This document shows, one piece after another, positions 1 to 9,791 of a stretch of DNA of 64,000 nucleotides (positions within the stretch are counted from its first letter, which is position 1; the number at the start of each line of letters is the position of its first letter). Under the pieces are notes generated by a model. It searched no databases and was not told the origin of the DNA. It saw only the letters and a program-made list of their open reading frames with translations. Origin of the DNA: Rhizobium acidisoli (GTDB lineage Bacteria; Pseudomonadota; Alphaproteobacteria; Rhizobiales; Rhizobiaceae). The DNA lies in the NCBI RefSeq assembly GCF_002531755.2, contig NZ_CP034998.1, positions 4,084,501-4,148,500 of the forward strand, given 5' to 3'. A program made the translations under genes and the position numbers.

Positions 1-531
1 GAATTCGCTGCCCCCCGTCATCGACCCGCCCTCTTGGACGAAAGCGTTGATATGCGCGTTCAAAAATTGCAGCTGGCGGACGCGCTCGTCGGGAGAGACA
101 TGGTCGAGATGAACGGAATAGACGCGGATCGCCCCGCCCGGTACCGCGATCACCGCCTCGGTCGCGCCGCGCTGCAGGTTGATCTTGCCGATCGTGCGGC
201 TGCGCGGCAGAAGCAGCGTCCGGGTCGAAAGGATCGGCCAGCGCGACAGCACCATATTGCCGAACTGGAAGCGGGTGCCCCGCACCGGCTGACGGCCGCC
301 GCCATCAGCCTCGACATGGATATCGCAAGCCGGCCCATACACCCAGAAATAGTCGGGAAAACAGGCTGCAAGGTCGGCCGCCATGTCGGCAAAACCGTTG
401 CGCGAGAAGCCGCGGGTCACCTCCTGCAGCGCGATGACATCGGCGCCCTCGAGGCTCCGGGCAATGCGCGCGAGATCGTATCTGCCGTCGAGACCGAAGC
501 CGTACTGTATGTTATAGCTCGCAAAATTCAC
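1..531 (-). CDS. Endonuclease/exonuclease/phosphatase family protein, partial
   Basis: Reading the minus strand from a GTG gives 177 codons open to the window edge, so the C-terminus is missing. The N-terminus (VNFASYNIQYGFG) followed by IALQEVT about 35 residues in is the EEP-fold signature: an Asn in the first strand and a Gln-Glu pair that binds Mg2+. A later VYSVHLDH matches the conserved active-site His region. A GGAGGT lies 11 bases before the GTG. Members act on nucleic acids, phosphoinositides or sphingomyelin, and the substrate cannot be assigned. It is divergent from obgE with an 84-base gap. No signal peptide is visible at this start. Confidence 0.8.
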   Translation of the reverse strand, partial: MNFASYNIQYGFGLDGRYDLARIARSLEGADVIALQEVTRGFSRNGFADMAADLAACFPDYFWVYGPACDIHVEADGGGRQPVRGTRFQFGNMVLSRWPILSTRTLLLPRSRTIGKINLQRGATEAVIAVPGGAIRVYSVHLDHVSPDERVRQLQFLNAHINAFVQEGGSMTGGSEF

Positions 532-543
532 GATAATCTTTGA

Positions 544-2858
<2,315 letters not shown>

Positions 2859-2866
<8 letters not shown>

Positions 2867-4142
2867 TACCGTTGCGCTAAGCCCCGAGATTGACGCGCTG
2901 ATGAACGACATCGGCCGCAAGGCAAAGGCTGCCGCACGACCGCTGAGCTTTGCGTCCACCGAGGTCAAGAACAGGGCGTTGAACGCCATGGCCGATGCGA
3001 TCCTGGCGAACAAGGTTGAGATTCTTGCCGAGAATGCCAAGGACCTGAAAGACACCGAAGGCAGCGAGATGCTCGCCTCCTTTGTCGACCGGCTGACATT
3101 GAACGACAAGCGCGTCGCCGAGATGGCCGAGGGAATCCGCGCCATCGCCGCCCTTGCCGACCCGGTCGGCGAAGTCATCGCCGCCTGGGACCGGCCGAAC
3201 CGGTTGAAGATCGAGCGCGTCCGCACGCCGCTCGGCGTTATCGGCGTCATCTTCGAAAGCCGGCCGAACGTCACGGCCGATGCCGGCGCCCTCTGCCTCA
3301 AGGCGGGCAATGCCGTCATCCTGCGCTGCGGCTCGGATTCGCGCCGTTCATCGCAGGCGATCCATGCCTGCCTTGTCGAAGGTCTGAAGGCGGCAGGGCT
3401 TCCAGAGCATGCTATCCAACTCATCCCGGTCACCGACCGCGCCGCGGTCGGCGCCATGCTGCGCGGCCTGGATGGGGCGGTCGACGTCATCGTGCCGCGC
3501 GGCGGCAAGAGCCTGGTCGCCCGCGTGCAGAGCGAGGCCCGCGTGCCGGTCTTTGCCCATCTCGAAGGCCTTTGCCATATCTATGTCGATGGCTCGGCCG
3601 ATATCGAGATGGCCAAGCAGATCGTCGTCAATGCCAAGATGCGCCGGACAGGTATCTGCGGCGCGGCTGAAACCCTGCTCGTCGATGGTGCCGCGATCGG
3701 CACGCATCTGACGCCGCTGCTCGAGGTGCTCACCAGTGCCGGCTGCGAGGTCCGCGCTTCGCCAACGGTGCTGAAGGTCGCGCCCGGCCTGAAGCCCGCG
3801 ACCGAAGACGATTGGTCGACCGAATATCTCGACGCGATCATTTCGGTCGCCGTCGTCGACGGCATATCGGGCGCGATCGCCCATATCCAGAAATATTCCT
3901 CGAACCATACCGAGGCCGTGATCGCCGAGGATCCCGACGTCGTCGCGCGGTTCTTCACCGAGGTCGATTCGGCGATCCTGCTGCACAATGCCTCGACGCA
4001 GTTCGCCGATGGCGGCGAGTTCGGCATGGGCGCGGAAATCGGCATTGCCACCGGTAAGATGCATGCCCGCGGCCCGGTCGGCGTCGAACAGCTCACCTCC
4101 TTCAAATATCGGGTGCACGGCGCCGGACAGACGCGGCCCTGA
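2859..4142 (+). CDS. proA: Gamma-glutamyl phosphate reductase
   Basis: NADPH-dependent reduction of glutamyl-5-phosphate to the semialdehyde, the second step of proline synthesis, usually in complex with ProB. It has the aldehyde dehydrogenase superfamily fold. The catalytic Cys is in [11 protein letters not shown], and [12 protein letters not shown] and [10 protein letters not shown] are ProA hallmarks. Length (427 residues) is normal. It starts within the last codons of proB, and its TGA is one base before the nadD GTG, so proB-proA-nadD is almost certainly one transcript. Confidence 0.96.
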
Positions 4143-4143
4143 C

Positions 4144-4779
4144 GTGACGGCGGAGAGTGTGGACCGGTATTATCTCCGCATGCCGCACAGCGAGCGCGGC
4201 ATGGTCGTCGGCCTGTTCGGCGGTTCGTTCAATCCGCCGCACCAGGGCCACGCACTGGTCGCCGAGATCGCCATCAAGCGCCTCGGCCTCGACCAGCTCT
4301 GGTGGATGGTCACCCCCGGCAATCCGCTGAAGAGCCGCAACCAGCTGGCACCGCTTGCCGAGCGCATTGCCGAAAGCGAGCGTGTCGCCGCCGATCCGCG
4401 CGTCAAGGTCACCGCCTTCGAACAGTCGCTCGGCGTCAGCTACACCGCCAATACGCTCGCCTGGGTCAAGGCCCGCAATCCGCATGTGCATTTCATCTGG
4501 ATCATGGGCGCCGACGGCCTGCAGACCTTCCACAAATGGCAGAAATGGCAGGAAATCGTCCGCACCTTTCCGATCGCGGTGATCGACCGGCCGGGCGCAA
4601 CGCTCTCCTACCTCTCCTCGAAAATGACGAGGACCTTCGATTTCGCCCGTGTCGACGAGGACGACGCGCGCATTCTCTGGAAAAAACCCGCGCCGGCCTG
4701 GACCTTCATCCACGGGCCGCGCTCCGGCCTGAGCTCGACGGCAATCCGCAACGGCTCACTGCCCGACGGCTCCGAATAG
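4144..4779 (+). CDS. nadD: Nicotinate-nucleotide adenylyltransferase
   Basis: Adenylates nicotinate mononucleotide to deamido-NAD in NAD synthesis. The nucleotidyltransferase motif GGSFNPPHQGH is at about residues 23-33 and the second motif SGLSSTAIRNG is near the C-terminus. I chose the GTG one base after the proA stop (211 residues); in-frame ATGs at 4180 and 4201 are alternatives. In related genomes rsfS usually follows directly, but here the sRNA and mod locus intervene. Confidence 0.92.
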   Translation: MTAESVDRYYLRMPHSERGMVVGLFGGSFNPPHQGHALVAEIAIKRLGLDQLWWMVTPGNPLKSRNQLAPLAERIAESERVAADPRVKVTAFEQSLGVSYTANTLAWVKARNPHVHFIWIMGADGLQTFHKWQKWQEIVRTFPIAVIDRPGATLSYLSSKMTRTFDFARVDEDDARILWKKPAPAWTFIHGPRSGLSSTAIRNGSLPDGSE

Positions 4780-4796
4780 ACTAATTTTAGGGAAAC

Positions 4797-4925
4797 CCCA
4801 GAAACGAGAAAGCCCGACGGGGGAGGATCCGTCGGGCTTATAAACTCGATCGACAACTGGGAGGAGGAGTGTTGTCGACCCTGTCGAACGGCTTATGGGA
4901 GGAGGAGAAAGCCGTTTCGATGAGT
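4797..4925 (-). ncRNA. Anti-Shine-Dalgarno small RNA, alpha-r14 type
   Basis: Three consecutive hairpins read well only on the minus strand. The first has stem 4887-4894/4909-4916 with loop TCTCCTCCTCCCAT. The second has stem 4850-4857/4871-4878 with loop ACTCCTCCTCCCA. The third is an 11-bp GC-rich hairpin (4810-4820/4829-4839) whose loop carries ATCCTCCC, followed by TTTCTCGTTTC, as in an intrinsic terminator. Unpaired CUCCUCCUCCC loops are the hallmark of the rhizobial alpha-r14 family, which pairs with ribosome binding sites of many mRNAs. The length of about 125-130 nt fits. The exact 5' end is inferred; I see no convincing -35/-10 pair. Confidence 0.82.
4810..4839 (-). terminator. Rho-independent terminator of the sRNA
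   Basis: An 11-bp perfect stem (AAGCCCGACGG with its complement) has an 8-base loop. On the minus strand it is followed by a T-rich tail. On the plus strand it is followed by TATAAACT without a T-run, so it would terminate nadD only weakly. Confidence 0.75.
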
Positions 4926-5126
4926 ATGTTTTATCATATTCCGCAGGAAGGTGAATATCGTTTTGTGCAATGCAGCAATGCGAGCGATGCAATCCTGTCG
5001 ATGACAAACCGCGGAACGATGCCATTTTTATCGGCAGGGTCAGCCAGCCAGTTTCGCTCCCGCGGATCTGTTTTTCTCCGAAACCCCTGCGCTTTGAATA
5101 CGTGATGTCAGGTGCCCAGCCGATAC

Positions 5127-5150
5127 GGTTATATTTTGTTGGATATATCC
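5127..5150 (+). promoter_or_regulatory. ModE-like operator, distal
   Basis: GGTTATAT-N8-ATATATCC is an inverted repeat with one mismatch per half, of the form CGTTATAT...ATATAACG bound by ModE-type repressors. It lies 62 bases before the modA start codon, and its centre is 43 bases (about four helical turns) from the second copy. Assignment rests on motif form and on the modE gene at the other end of the locus. Confidence 0.6.
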
Positions 5151-5169
5151 CTAGCCAAGCCACGAGCAT

Positions 5170-5193
5170 CGTTATATTCGTCGCAATATTTCG
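5170..5193 (+). promoter_or_regulatory. ModE-like operator, proximal
   Basis: CGTTATAT-N8-ATATTTCG has the same half-site and the same 8-base spacer as the distal copy. It ends 18 bases before modA, where bound protein would block transcription or translation start. Confidence 0.6.
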
Positions 5194-5211
5194 AACCCTG
5201 GGGAGTAAATC

Positions 5212-6003
5212 ATGCAGAACCGCCGCCAATGGATGAAACTGGCAACCGCCGCAATTGCGGCCCTCTGGCTTGGCGCAGCCGCGCTGCCGACGCCTGCCGC
5301 AGCCGCGGAGAAGCTCACCGTCTTTGCCGCGGCAAGCCTCAAGGATGCGCTCGATGCCGCCAATGCCGCCTGGGCCAAGGAAAGCGGCAAGGAAGCCGTC
5401 GCCTCCTATGCGGCGAGCGGAGCACTTGCCAAGCAGATCGAAAACGCCGCACCCGCCGATGTCTTCATCTCGGCCGACCTGGCCTGGATGGATTACGTCG
5501 CCGAGAAGAACCTCATCAAGGCCGATACGCGTTCGAACCTGCTTGGAAACCGGATCGTGCTCGTTGCCGAAAAGGCCAAGGCGAAGCCGGTCGAGATCAA
5601 GCAGGGCTTCGATCTCGCAGGACTTCTGGGTGACGGCAAGCTGGCCATGGGTGAGCCGAAATCGGTTCCGGCCGGCAAATACGGCATGGCCGCACTCGAT
5701 AAACTCGGCGTCTGGAAATCGGTGGAAACCAAGGTCGCCGGCGCCGAAAGCGTGCGTGCTGCGCTGGCGCTCGTCTCCCGCGGCGAAGCGCCTTACGGCA
5801 TCGTCTACCAGACCGACGCCGCCGCCGATAAGGGTGTCGCCGTCGTCGGCACCTTCCCGGCCGATTCCCATCCACCGATCATCTATCCGATCGCAATTCT
5901 TGCCGAGAGCAAGAACCCGGATGCGGCAGCCTATCTCGACTTCCTGAAGTCCGACAAGGCAGCCGCCTTCTTCACGGCGCAGGGTTTCACCATCCTCAAG
6001 TGA
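5212..6003 (+). CDS. modA: Molybdate-binding periplasmic protein
   Basis: Substrate-binding protein of the molybdate ABC importer, with 263 residues. An N-terminal signal peptide (MQNRRQ, hydrophobic stretch, cleavage near AAAAEKL) precedes LTVFAAASLKDAL, the ModA signature that contributes oxyanion-binding Ser. Conserved ASGALAKQIENAAPADVFISAD and EAPYGIVYQTDA follow. A GGGGAG is spaced for the ATG. It is the first gene of modABC, preceded by two ModE-like operators and separated from modB by a mosaic repeat. Confidence 0.95.
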   Translation: MQNRRQWMKLATAAIAALWLGAAALPTPAAAAEKLTVFAAASLKDALDAANAAWAKESGKEAVASYAASGALAKQIENAAPADVFISADLAWMDYVAEKNLIKADTRSNLLGNRIVLVAEKAKAKPVEIKQGFDLAGLLGDGKLAMGEPKSVPAGKYGMAALDKLGVWKSVETKVAGAESVRAALALVSRGEAPYGIVYQTDAAADKGVAVVGTFPADSHPPIIYPIAILAESKNPDAAAYLDFLKSDKAAAFFTAQGFTILK

Positions 6004-6096
6004 TTGAAGCGGCCAAATGATTGCGGAATCAACAGTGACAGCTTAGCGTGAAGGCTCACTTAGGCGAGCCTCCTGTCCGGTTCCACTCAATGGCTG

Positions 6097-6231
6097 CCCC
6101 TCACCTTAACCCTCTCCCCGTAAAACGGGGGGAGGGGACGTGCCCTGCCAGAAGTTGGAGGGGACGGAGAGGGCGCGGCTATTCCCCTTCTCCCCGCAAG
6201 CGGGGAGAAGGTGCCGGCAGGCGGATGAGGG
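6097..6231. repeat. RIME-type rhizobial intergenic mosaic element
   Basis: The stretch begins CCCCTCACC, carries two strong hairpins and ends GGCGGATGAGGG. The hairpins are CCCTCTCCCCG against CGGGGGGAGGG around 6110-6136, and CCTTCTCCCCGC against its perfect complement at 6186-6211. This layout is typical of high-copy RIME elements of Rhizobiaceae. It sits in the modA-modB gap and could act as a processing or attenuating element inside the operon. It can be translated in the modB frame, but that reading is not a protein. Confidence 0.8.
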
Positions 6232-6275
6232 ACCGGCATCAGGTGACGCCGGATTTGCCAGGGAGACAACTGCAT

Positions 6276-6977
6276 TTGGATATATTGGGCCTGAGCAACG
6301 AGGAATGGACGGCGATCCTGCTCAGCCTGCGCGTCTCCTTTGTCGCCATGCTGGCGAGCCTGCCCCTGGGCATCCTCGTCGCCTTGCTGCTTGCCCGCGG
6401 CCGCTTCTGGGGCAAGTCGGTGCTGAACGGCATCGTTCACCTGCCGCTGATCCTGCCGCCCGTCGTCACCGGTTTCCTTCTTCTCATCCTGTTCGGCCGT
6501 CGCGGTCCGGTCGGCAGCCTGCTCGACCAGTATTTCGGCATCGTCTTTTCCTTCCGCTGGACGGGCGCAGCGCTTGCCTGCGCCGTCATGGCCTTTCCGC
6601 TGATGGTGCGCAGCATCCGCCTGTCGATCGAGGCGGTCGACCGCAAGCTGGAGGAGGCGGCCGGAACCCTTGGCGCCGGTCCCGCCTGGGTCTTCCTGAC
6701 GATCACCCTGCCGCTGACGCTGCCCGGCATCATCACCGGCATGATCCTTTCCTTCGCCAAGGCGATGGGTGAATTCGGCGCGACGATCACCTTCGTTTCC
6801 AACATTCCCGGCGAAACCCAGACGCTGTCGGCAGCAATCTACACCTTCACCCAGGTGCCGGGCGGCGATGCCGGCGCGCTGCGCCTGACGCTCGTCGCCA
6901 TCGTCATTTCCATGGCCGCACTGCTCGCCTCCGAATTCCTCGCCCGCCTCGCCGGCCAAAGGATCGATCCGGAATGA
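6276..6977 (+). CDS. modB: Molybdate ABC transporter permease
   Basis: Inner-membrane permease with about five membrane segments. The family EAA loop is seen as [21 protein letters not shown], and [20 protein letters not shown] is a ModB hallmark. The open frame extends upstream to 6048 but only through the repeat, so I chose TTG (GGGAG ten bases upstream), giving 233 residues, the usual ModB size. A GTG at 6243 is the alternative. Its stop overlaps modC by 4 bases. Confidence 0.92.
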   Translation: MDILGLSNEEWTAILLSLRVSFVAMLASLPLGILVALLLARGRFWGKSVLNGIVHLPLILPPVVTGFLLLILFGRRGPVGSLLDQYFGIVFSFRWTGAALACAVMAFPLMVRSIRLSIEAVDRKLEEAAGTLGAGPAWVFLTITLPLTLPGIITGMILSFAKAMGEFGATITFVSNIPGETQTLSAAIYTFTQVPGGDAGALRLTLVAIVISMAALLASEFLARLAGQRIDPE

Positions 6978-8041
6978 CGCTGATCGTCGAAGCAAAACAG
7001 AAGCTCGGCGGCTTTTTGCTCGACGCCGCTTTCACCTCCGAACGTGGCGTCACCGCGCTGTTCGGCCGCTCCGGCTCCGGCAAGACCTCAATGATCCGCA
7101 TCATCGCCGGCCTCGCCCGCCCGGACGAAGGCCGCGTCGTCCTTGACGGCGAGATCCTGACCGAGACCAAAACCGGCACCTTCGTCCCGAAACATCGCCG
7201 CCGCTTCGGTTATGTCTTCCAGGAGGCCCGGCTGTTTCCGCATCTCAGCGTCCGCGCCAATCTTTCCTACGGCCGCTGGTTCACGGCGAAAACCCTACGC
7301 GGTGAAAACTTCGATCGCATCGTCGACCTGCTCGGCATCGAGCCGCTGCTGGAGCGCAGCCCGGCAAAACTTTCCGGCGGCGAGAAGCAGCGCGTCGCCA
7401 TCGGCCGCGCTCTTCTCTCCGCGCCCCGCCTGCTGTTGATGGACGAGCCGCTGGCGGCCCTCGACGAGGCGCGCAAGGCCGAGATCCTGCCCTATCTGGA
7501 GCGATTGCGCGATCAGACCGAAATTCCGATCATCTATGTCAGCCATTCGATCGCGGAGGTGGCGCGGCTGGCAAACCAGGTGGTCGTCCTCAGCGACGGC
7601 AAGGTGGAAGCGACCGGCCCGGCCGTCGACATATTGAGCCGTCCCTCTGCGGCGGCCGACCGGAAAGAGGCGGGCGCGCTGCTCGAAGGCACCGTCGAAA
7701 GCTTCGATGCCCGTCACCGCCTGTCGACTGTCGCCTTGAAATCATCGCAGCTGCATATTCCGAGTGCGGCGCTCGCTTCCGGCAGACCAGTGCGCATCCG
7801 CATTCCGTCGCGCGACGTCATGCTGGCGACCGCCAGGCCCGAGGGCCTCAGCGCGTTGAACATTCTCGAAGGCAGGATCGAAGCCATATCGTCGGACGAG
7901 GACGGAACGGTCGAGATCCGGATCGACTGCGGCGGCGACACCATTCGTTCCCGCATCACCGCGCTGTCCTGCGAGCGCCTCGATCTTCGCCCCGGCAAGA
8001 CCGTCTTCGCCGTCATCAAGACGGTTGCTCTGGAGGCCTGA
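6974..8041 (+). CDS. modC: Molybdate ABC transporter ATP-binding protein
   Basis: ATPase of the molybdate importer. Walker [10 protein letters not shown] is near residue 36, the signature [16 protein letters not shown] near 130 and Walker [14 protein letters not shown] just after. A C-terminal MOP/TOBE domain spans about residues 287-353 ([13 protein letters not shown]...), giving 355 residues in total. It begins at an ATGA overlap with modB. It is convergent with modE, with only 6 bases between the stops. The MOP domain is the only Mo-oxyanion-binding module apart from ModA in the locus. Confidence 0.96.
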   Translation: MTLIVEAKQKLGGFLLDAAFTSERGVTALFGRSGSGKTSMIRIIAGLARPDEGRVVLDGEILTETKTGTFVPKHRRRFGYVFQEARLFPHLSVRANLSYGRWFTAKTLRGENFDRIVDLLGIEPLLERSPAKLSGGEKQRVAIGRALLSAPRLLLMDEPLAALDEARKAEILPYLERLRDQTEIPIIYVSHSIAEVARLANQVVVLSDGKVEATGPAVDILSRPSAAADRKEAGALLEGTVESFDARHRLSTVALKSSQLHIPSAALASGRPVRIRIPSRDVMLATARPEGLSALNILEGRIEAISSDEDGTVEIRIDCGGDTIRSRITALSCERLDLRPGKTVFAVIKTVALEA

Positions 8042-8047
8042 CGTTCC

Positions 8048-8407
8048 CTACAGACTGCGTTTTGCTTCGAGCCAGGCAAGATCCTCGGCAAGGCTTTCGC
8101 GCATCGTCTTCTCCATCCGGCGGAAACGGTCCAGCAATTCCTCACCGAACGGCGTCAGCGCCGCGCCGCCGCCCTTCTGGCCGCCGCGCTGCGGCTCGAC
8201 CACCTGTTCGCAAAACATCCGGTTCATCTCGCTGACCAGCAGCCATGCGCGGCGATAGGACATGTCCATTGCCCGCCCCGCCGCCGAGATCGACCCGGTC
8301 GCGCGGATATGCTCCAGGAGCTCCATCTTGCCGTGACCGAGCCGATCCTCATCCGGGAAGCTGATTCGCAGGACGGGCACGAGTGTTTTGGCGGCTGGAT
8401 CGGTCAT
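8048..8407 (-). CDS. modE: ModE-family regulator, HTH domain only
   Basis: A 119-residue winged-helix protein of the ModE N-terminal/LysR-HTH type: ELLEHIRATGSISAAGRAMDMSYRRAWLLV is the recognition helix region (cut here to the diagnostic GSISAAGRAMDMSYRRAW), followed by GGGAALTPFGEELL. Full-length ModE has C-terminal MOP domains (about 260 residues), which are absent here. The in-frame start at 8476 adds basic residues unlike the family, so I used the ATG. It probably represses modA from the two operators. How Mo is sensed without a MOP domain is unclear. Confidence 0.85.
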   Translation of the reverse strand: MTDPAAKTLVPVLRISFPDEDRLGHGKMELLEHIRATGSISAAGRAMDMSYRRAWLLVSEMNRMFCEQVVEPQRGGQKGGGAALTPFGEELLDRFRRMEKTMRESLAEDLAWLEAKRSL

Positions 8408-8568
8408 CGAATCGTGAAATCGTGAAATTTGCCGCACTTTACGCCGCGGTACGGAAACTGTACACCGCCCCCACAAGCAGCCCGCGCGGCAATATTCTTC
8501 AATTCGGACGCCAGATCGGATTTTCGACCGTTCTGTATCTTAGCACGTCTTGAAACATTAATGGTTTG

Positions 8569-9060
8569 ATGCCTATCTTAACCATGATCCGGTCTCGATC
8601 GGATCTCGTGTTGTGCATGGTTTGTCATTCCAGGAAAGGGAAAGCACTGACAACAGTACACGCCAAGGGAAAAACGTTCGCCGTTATCCCGAAGAGTGCG
8701 GAACGTGGCGCCGATGCCGCCGCCCGTGCCCTAGAAACCGTCCTCGCCAGCCTCGAGGACTCCAAAGCTGAAGATATCGTCACCATCGACATTGCCGGAA
8801 AATCGGCGCTGGGAGACTACATGATCGTCGTCTCCGGCCGCTCGAACAGGCATGTCATGGCGATCTCGGATCACCTGCTCACCGACCTGAAGGACGACGG
8901 CCTCGGCACGGCCCGCGTCGAAGGTCAGGAGGGCGGCGATTGGGTGCTGATCGACACCGGTGACATTATCGTGCATGTGTTCCGTCCTGAAATCCGCGAG
9001 TTCTACAACATCGAAAAGATGTGGGCGGCTCCGGATATGGATGAAGAAACACGGCACTGA
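8569..9060 (+). CDS. rsfS: Ribosomal silencing factor RsfS
   Basis: Binds uL14 on the 50S subunit and blocks subunit joining in starvation. The core runs ALETVLASLEDSKAEDIVTIDIAGKSALGDYMIVVSGRS, with later DWVLIDTGDIIVHVFRPEIREFYNIEKMW, the Iojap/RsfS signature. The start is uncertain. ATGs at 8569, 8584 and 8617 lack a good ribosome site. The best site (AGGAAAGGGAAAG) precedes a CTG at 8647, which would give 137 residues beginning (M)TTVHAKGK. It is normally next to nadD; here the mod locus lies between. Confidence 0.9.
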   Translation: MPILTMIRSRSDLVLCMVCHSRKGKALTTVHAKGKTFAVIPKSAERGADAAARALETVLASLEDSKAEDIVTIDIAGKSALGDYMIVVSGRSNRHVMAISDHLLTDLKDDGLGTARVEGQEGGDWVLIDTGDIIVHVFRPEIREFYNIEKMWAAPDMDEETRH

Positions 9061-9175
9061 CAGGCAGGCCGGCATTCTGTCCGGCGCCTGAACGTGGCAT
9101 TGGCTGGCCGGAGATATGAAAACCGGCCGGCGGCGCCTTGTGCGCCCGATGTGGCGCATCAGCGGGAGCGGATGA

Positions 9176-9658
9176 ATGCGAATTGGTCTTTTTGCGGTGG
9201 GACGGCTGAAATCCGGCCCCGAAAAGGATCTTGCGGCCCGATATTTCGACCGTTTCGCCAAGGCCGGCCCTGCCGTCGGTCTCGAACTTGCCCGTGTTGC
9301 CGAAGTTGCCGAAAGCCGCGCCTCCAATGCGGAAACCCGCAAGCGCGAGGAAGCGGCACTGCTTCTGAAATCGCTTGCCGATGGCAGCATCCTCATTCTT
9401 CTCGACGAACGCGGCAAGGCGCCCGACAGCGAAGCCTTCGCCAGCCTGCTCGGCTCCTATCGCGACCAGGGCAAACGTGACCTGACGATCGCCATCGGCG
9501 GTGCCGACGGCCTCGATCCTTCCCTCTACGACCGTGCCGACGCCACGCTTTGCCTGGGCAAGATGACCTGGCCGCATCAGCTCGTGCGCATACTGATCGC
9601 CGAACAGCTCTATCGCGCCGTGACCATCCTGTCCGGCCACCCCTATCACCGCGTCTGA
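9176..9658 (+). CDS. rlmH: 23S rRNA pseudouridine-1915 N3-methyltransferase
   Basis: SPOUT-class methyltransferase acting on helix 69 of the assembled 70S ribosome. At 160 residues it is standard length. MRIGLFAVGRLK opens the Rossmann-like fold; IAIGGADGLD is the SAM-binding knot, and MTWPHQLVRILIAEQLYRA with the terminal GHPYHR motif is conserved. GGGAG precedes the ATG. It follows rsfS by 115 bases. Confidence 0.96.
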   Translation: MRIGLFAVGRLKSGPEKDLAARYFDRFAKAGPAVGLELARVAEVAESRASNAETRKREEAALLLKSLADGSILILLDERGKAPDSEAFASLLGSYRDQGKRDLTIAIGGADGLDPSLYDRADATLCLGKMTWPHQLVRILIAEQLYRAVTILSGHPYHRV

Positions 9659-9791
9659 TGCCGCACCGCTCGCCAATTCGCATGGTCACGCAGCCGTGTT
9701 CCGCCTGCCGGCCATTGCTCGTCAAACTTTCTGGCAAAGCGCGCCAAATCAGCTTAGTCTCCGCGCGATTTGAGAAAGTGCCCTAACACGC

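Noticed and set aside
4869..5105. Plus-strand frame of 78 codons over the sRNA locus
   Set aside because: It runs through the anti-SD hairpins, has no family similarity, and the hairpins explain the sequence better.
6048..6275. N-terminal extension of modB
   Set aside because: These codons translate the RIME repeat; the ModB family starts at the chosen TTG.
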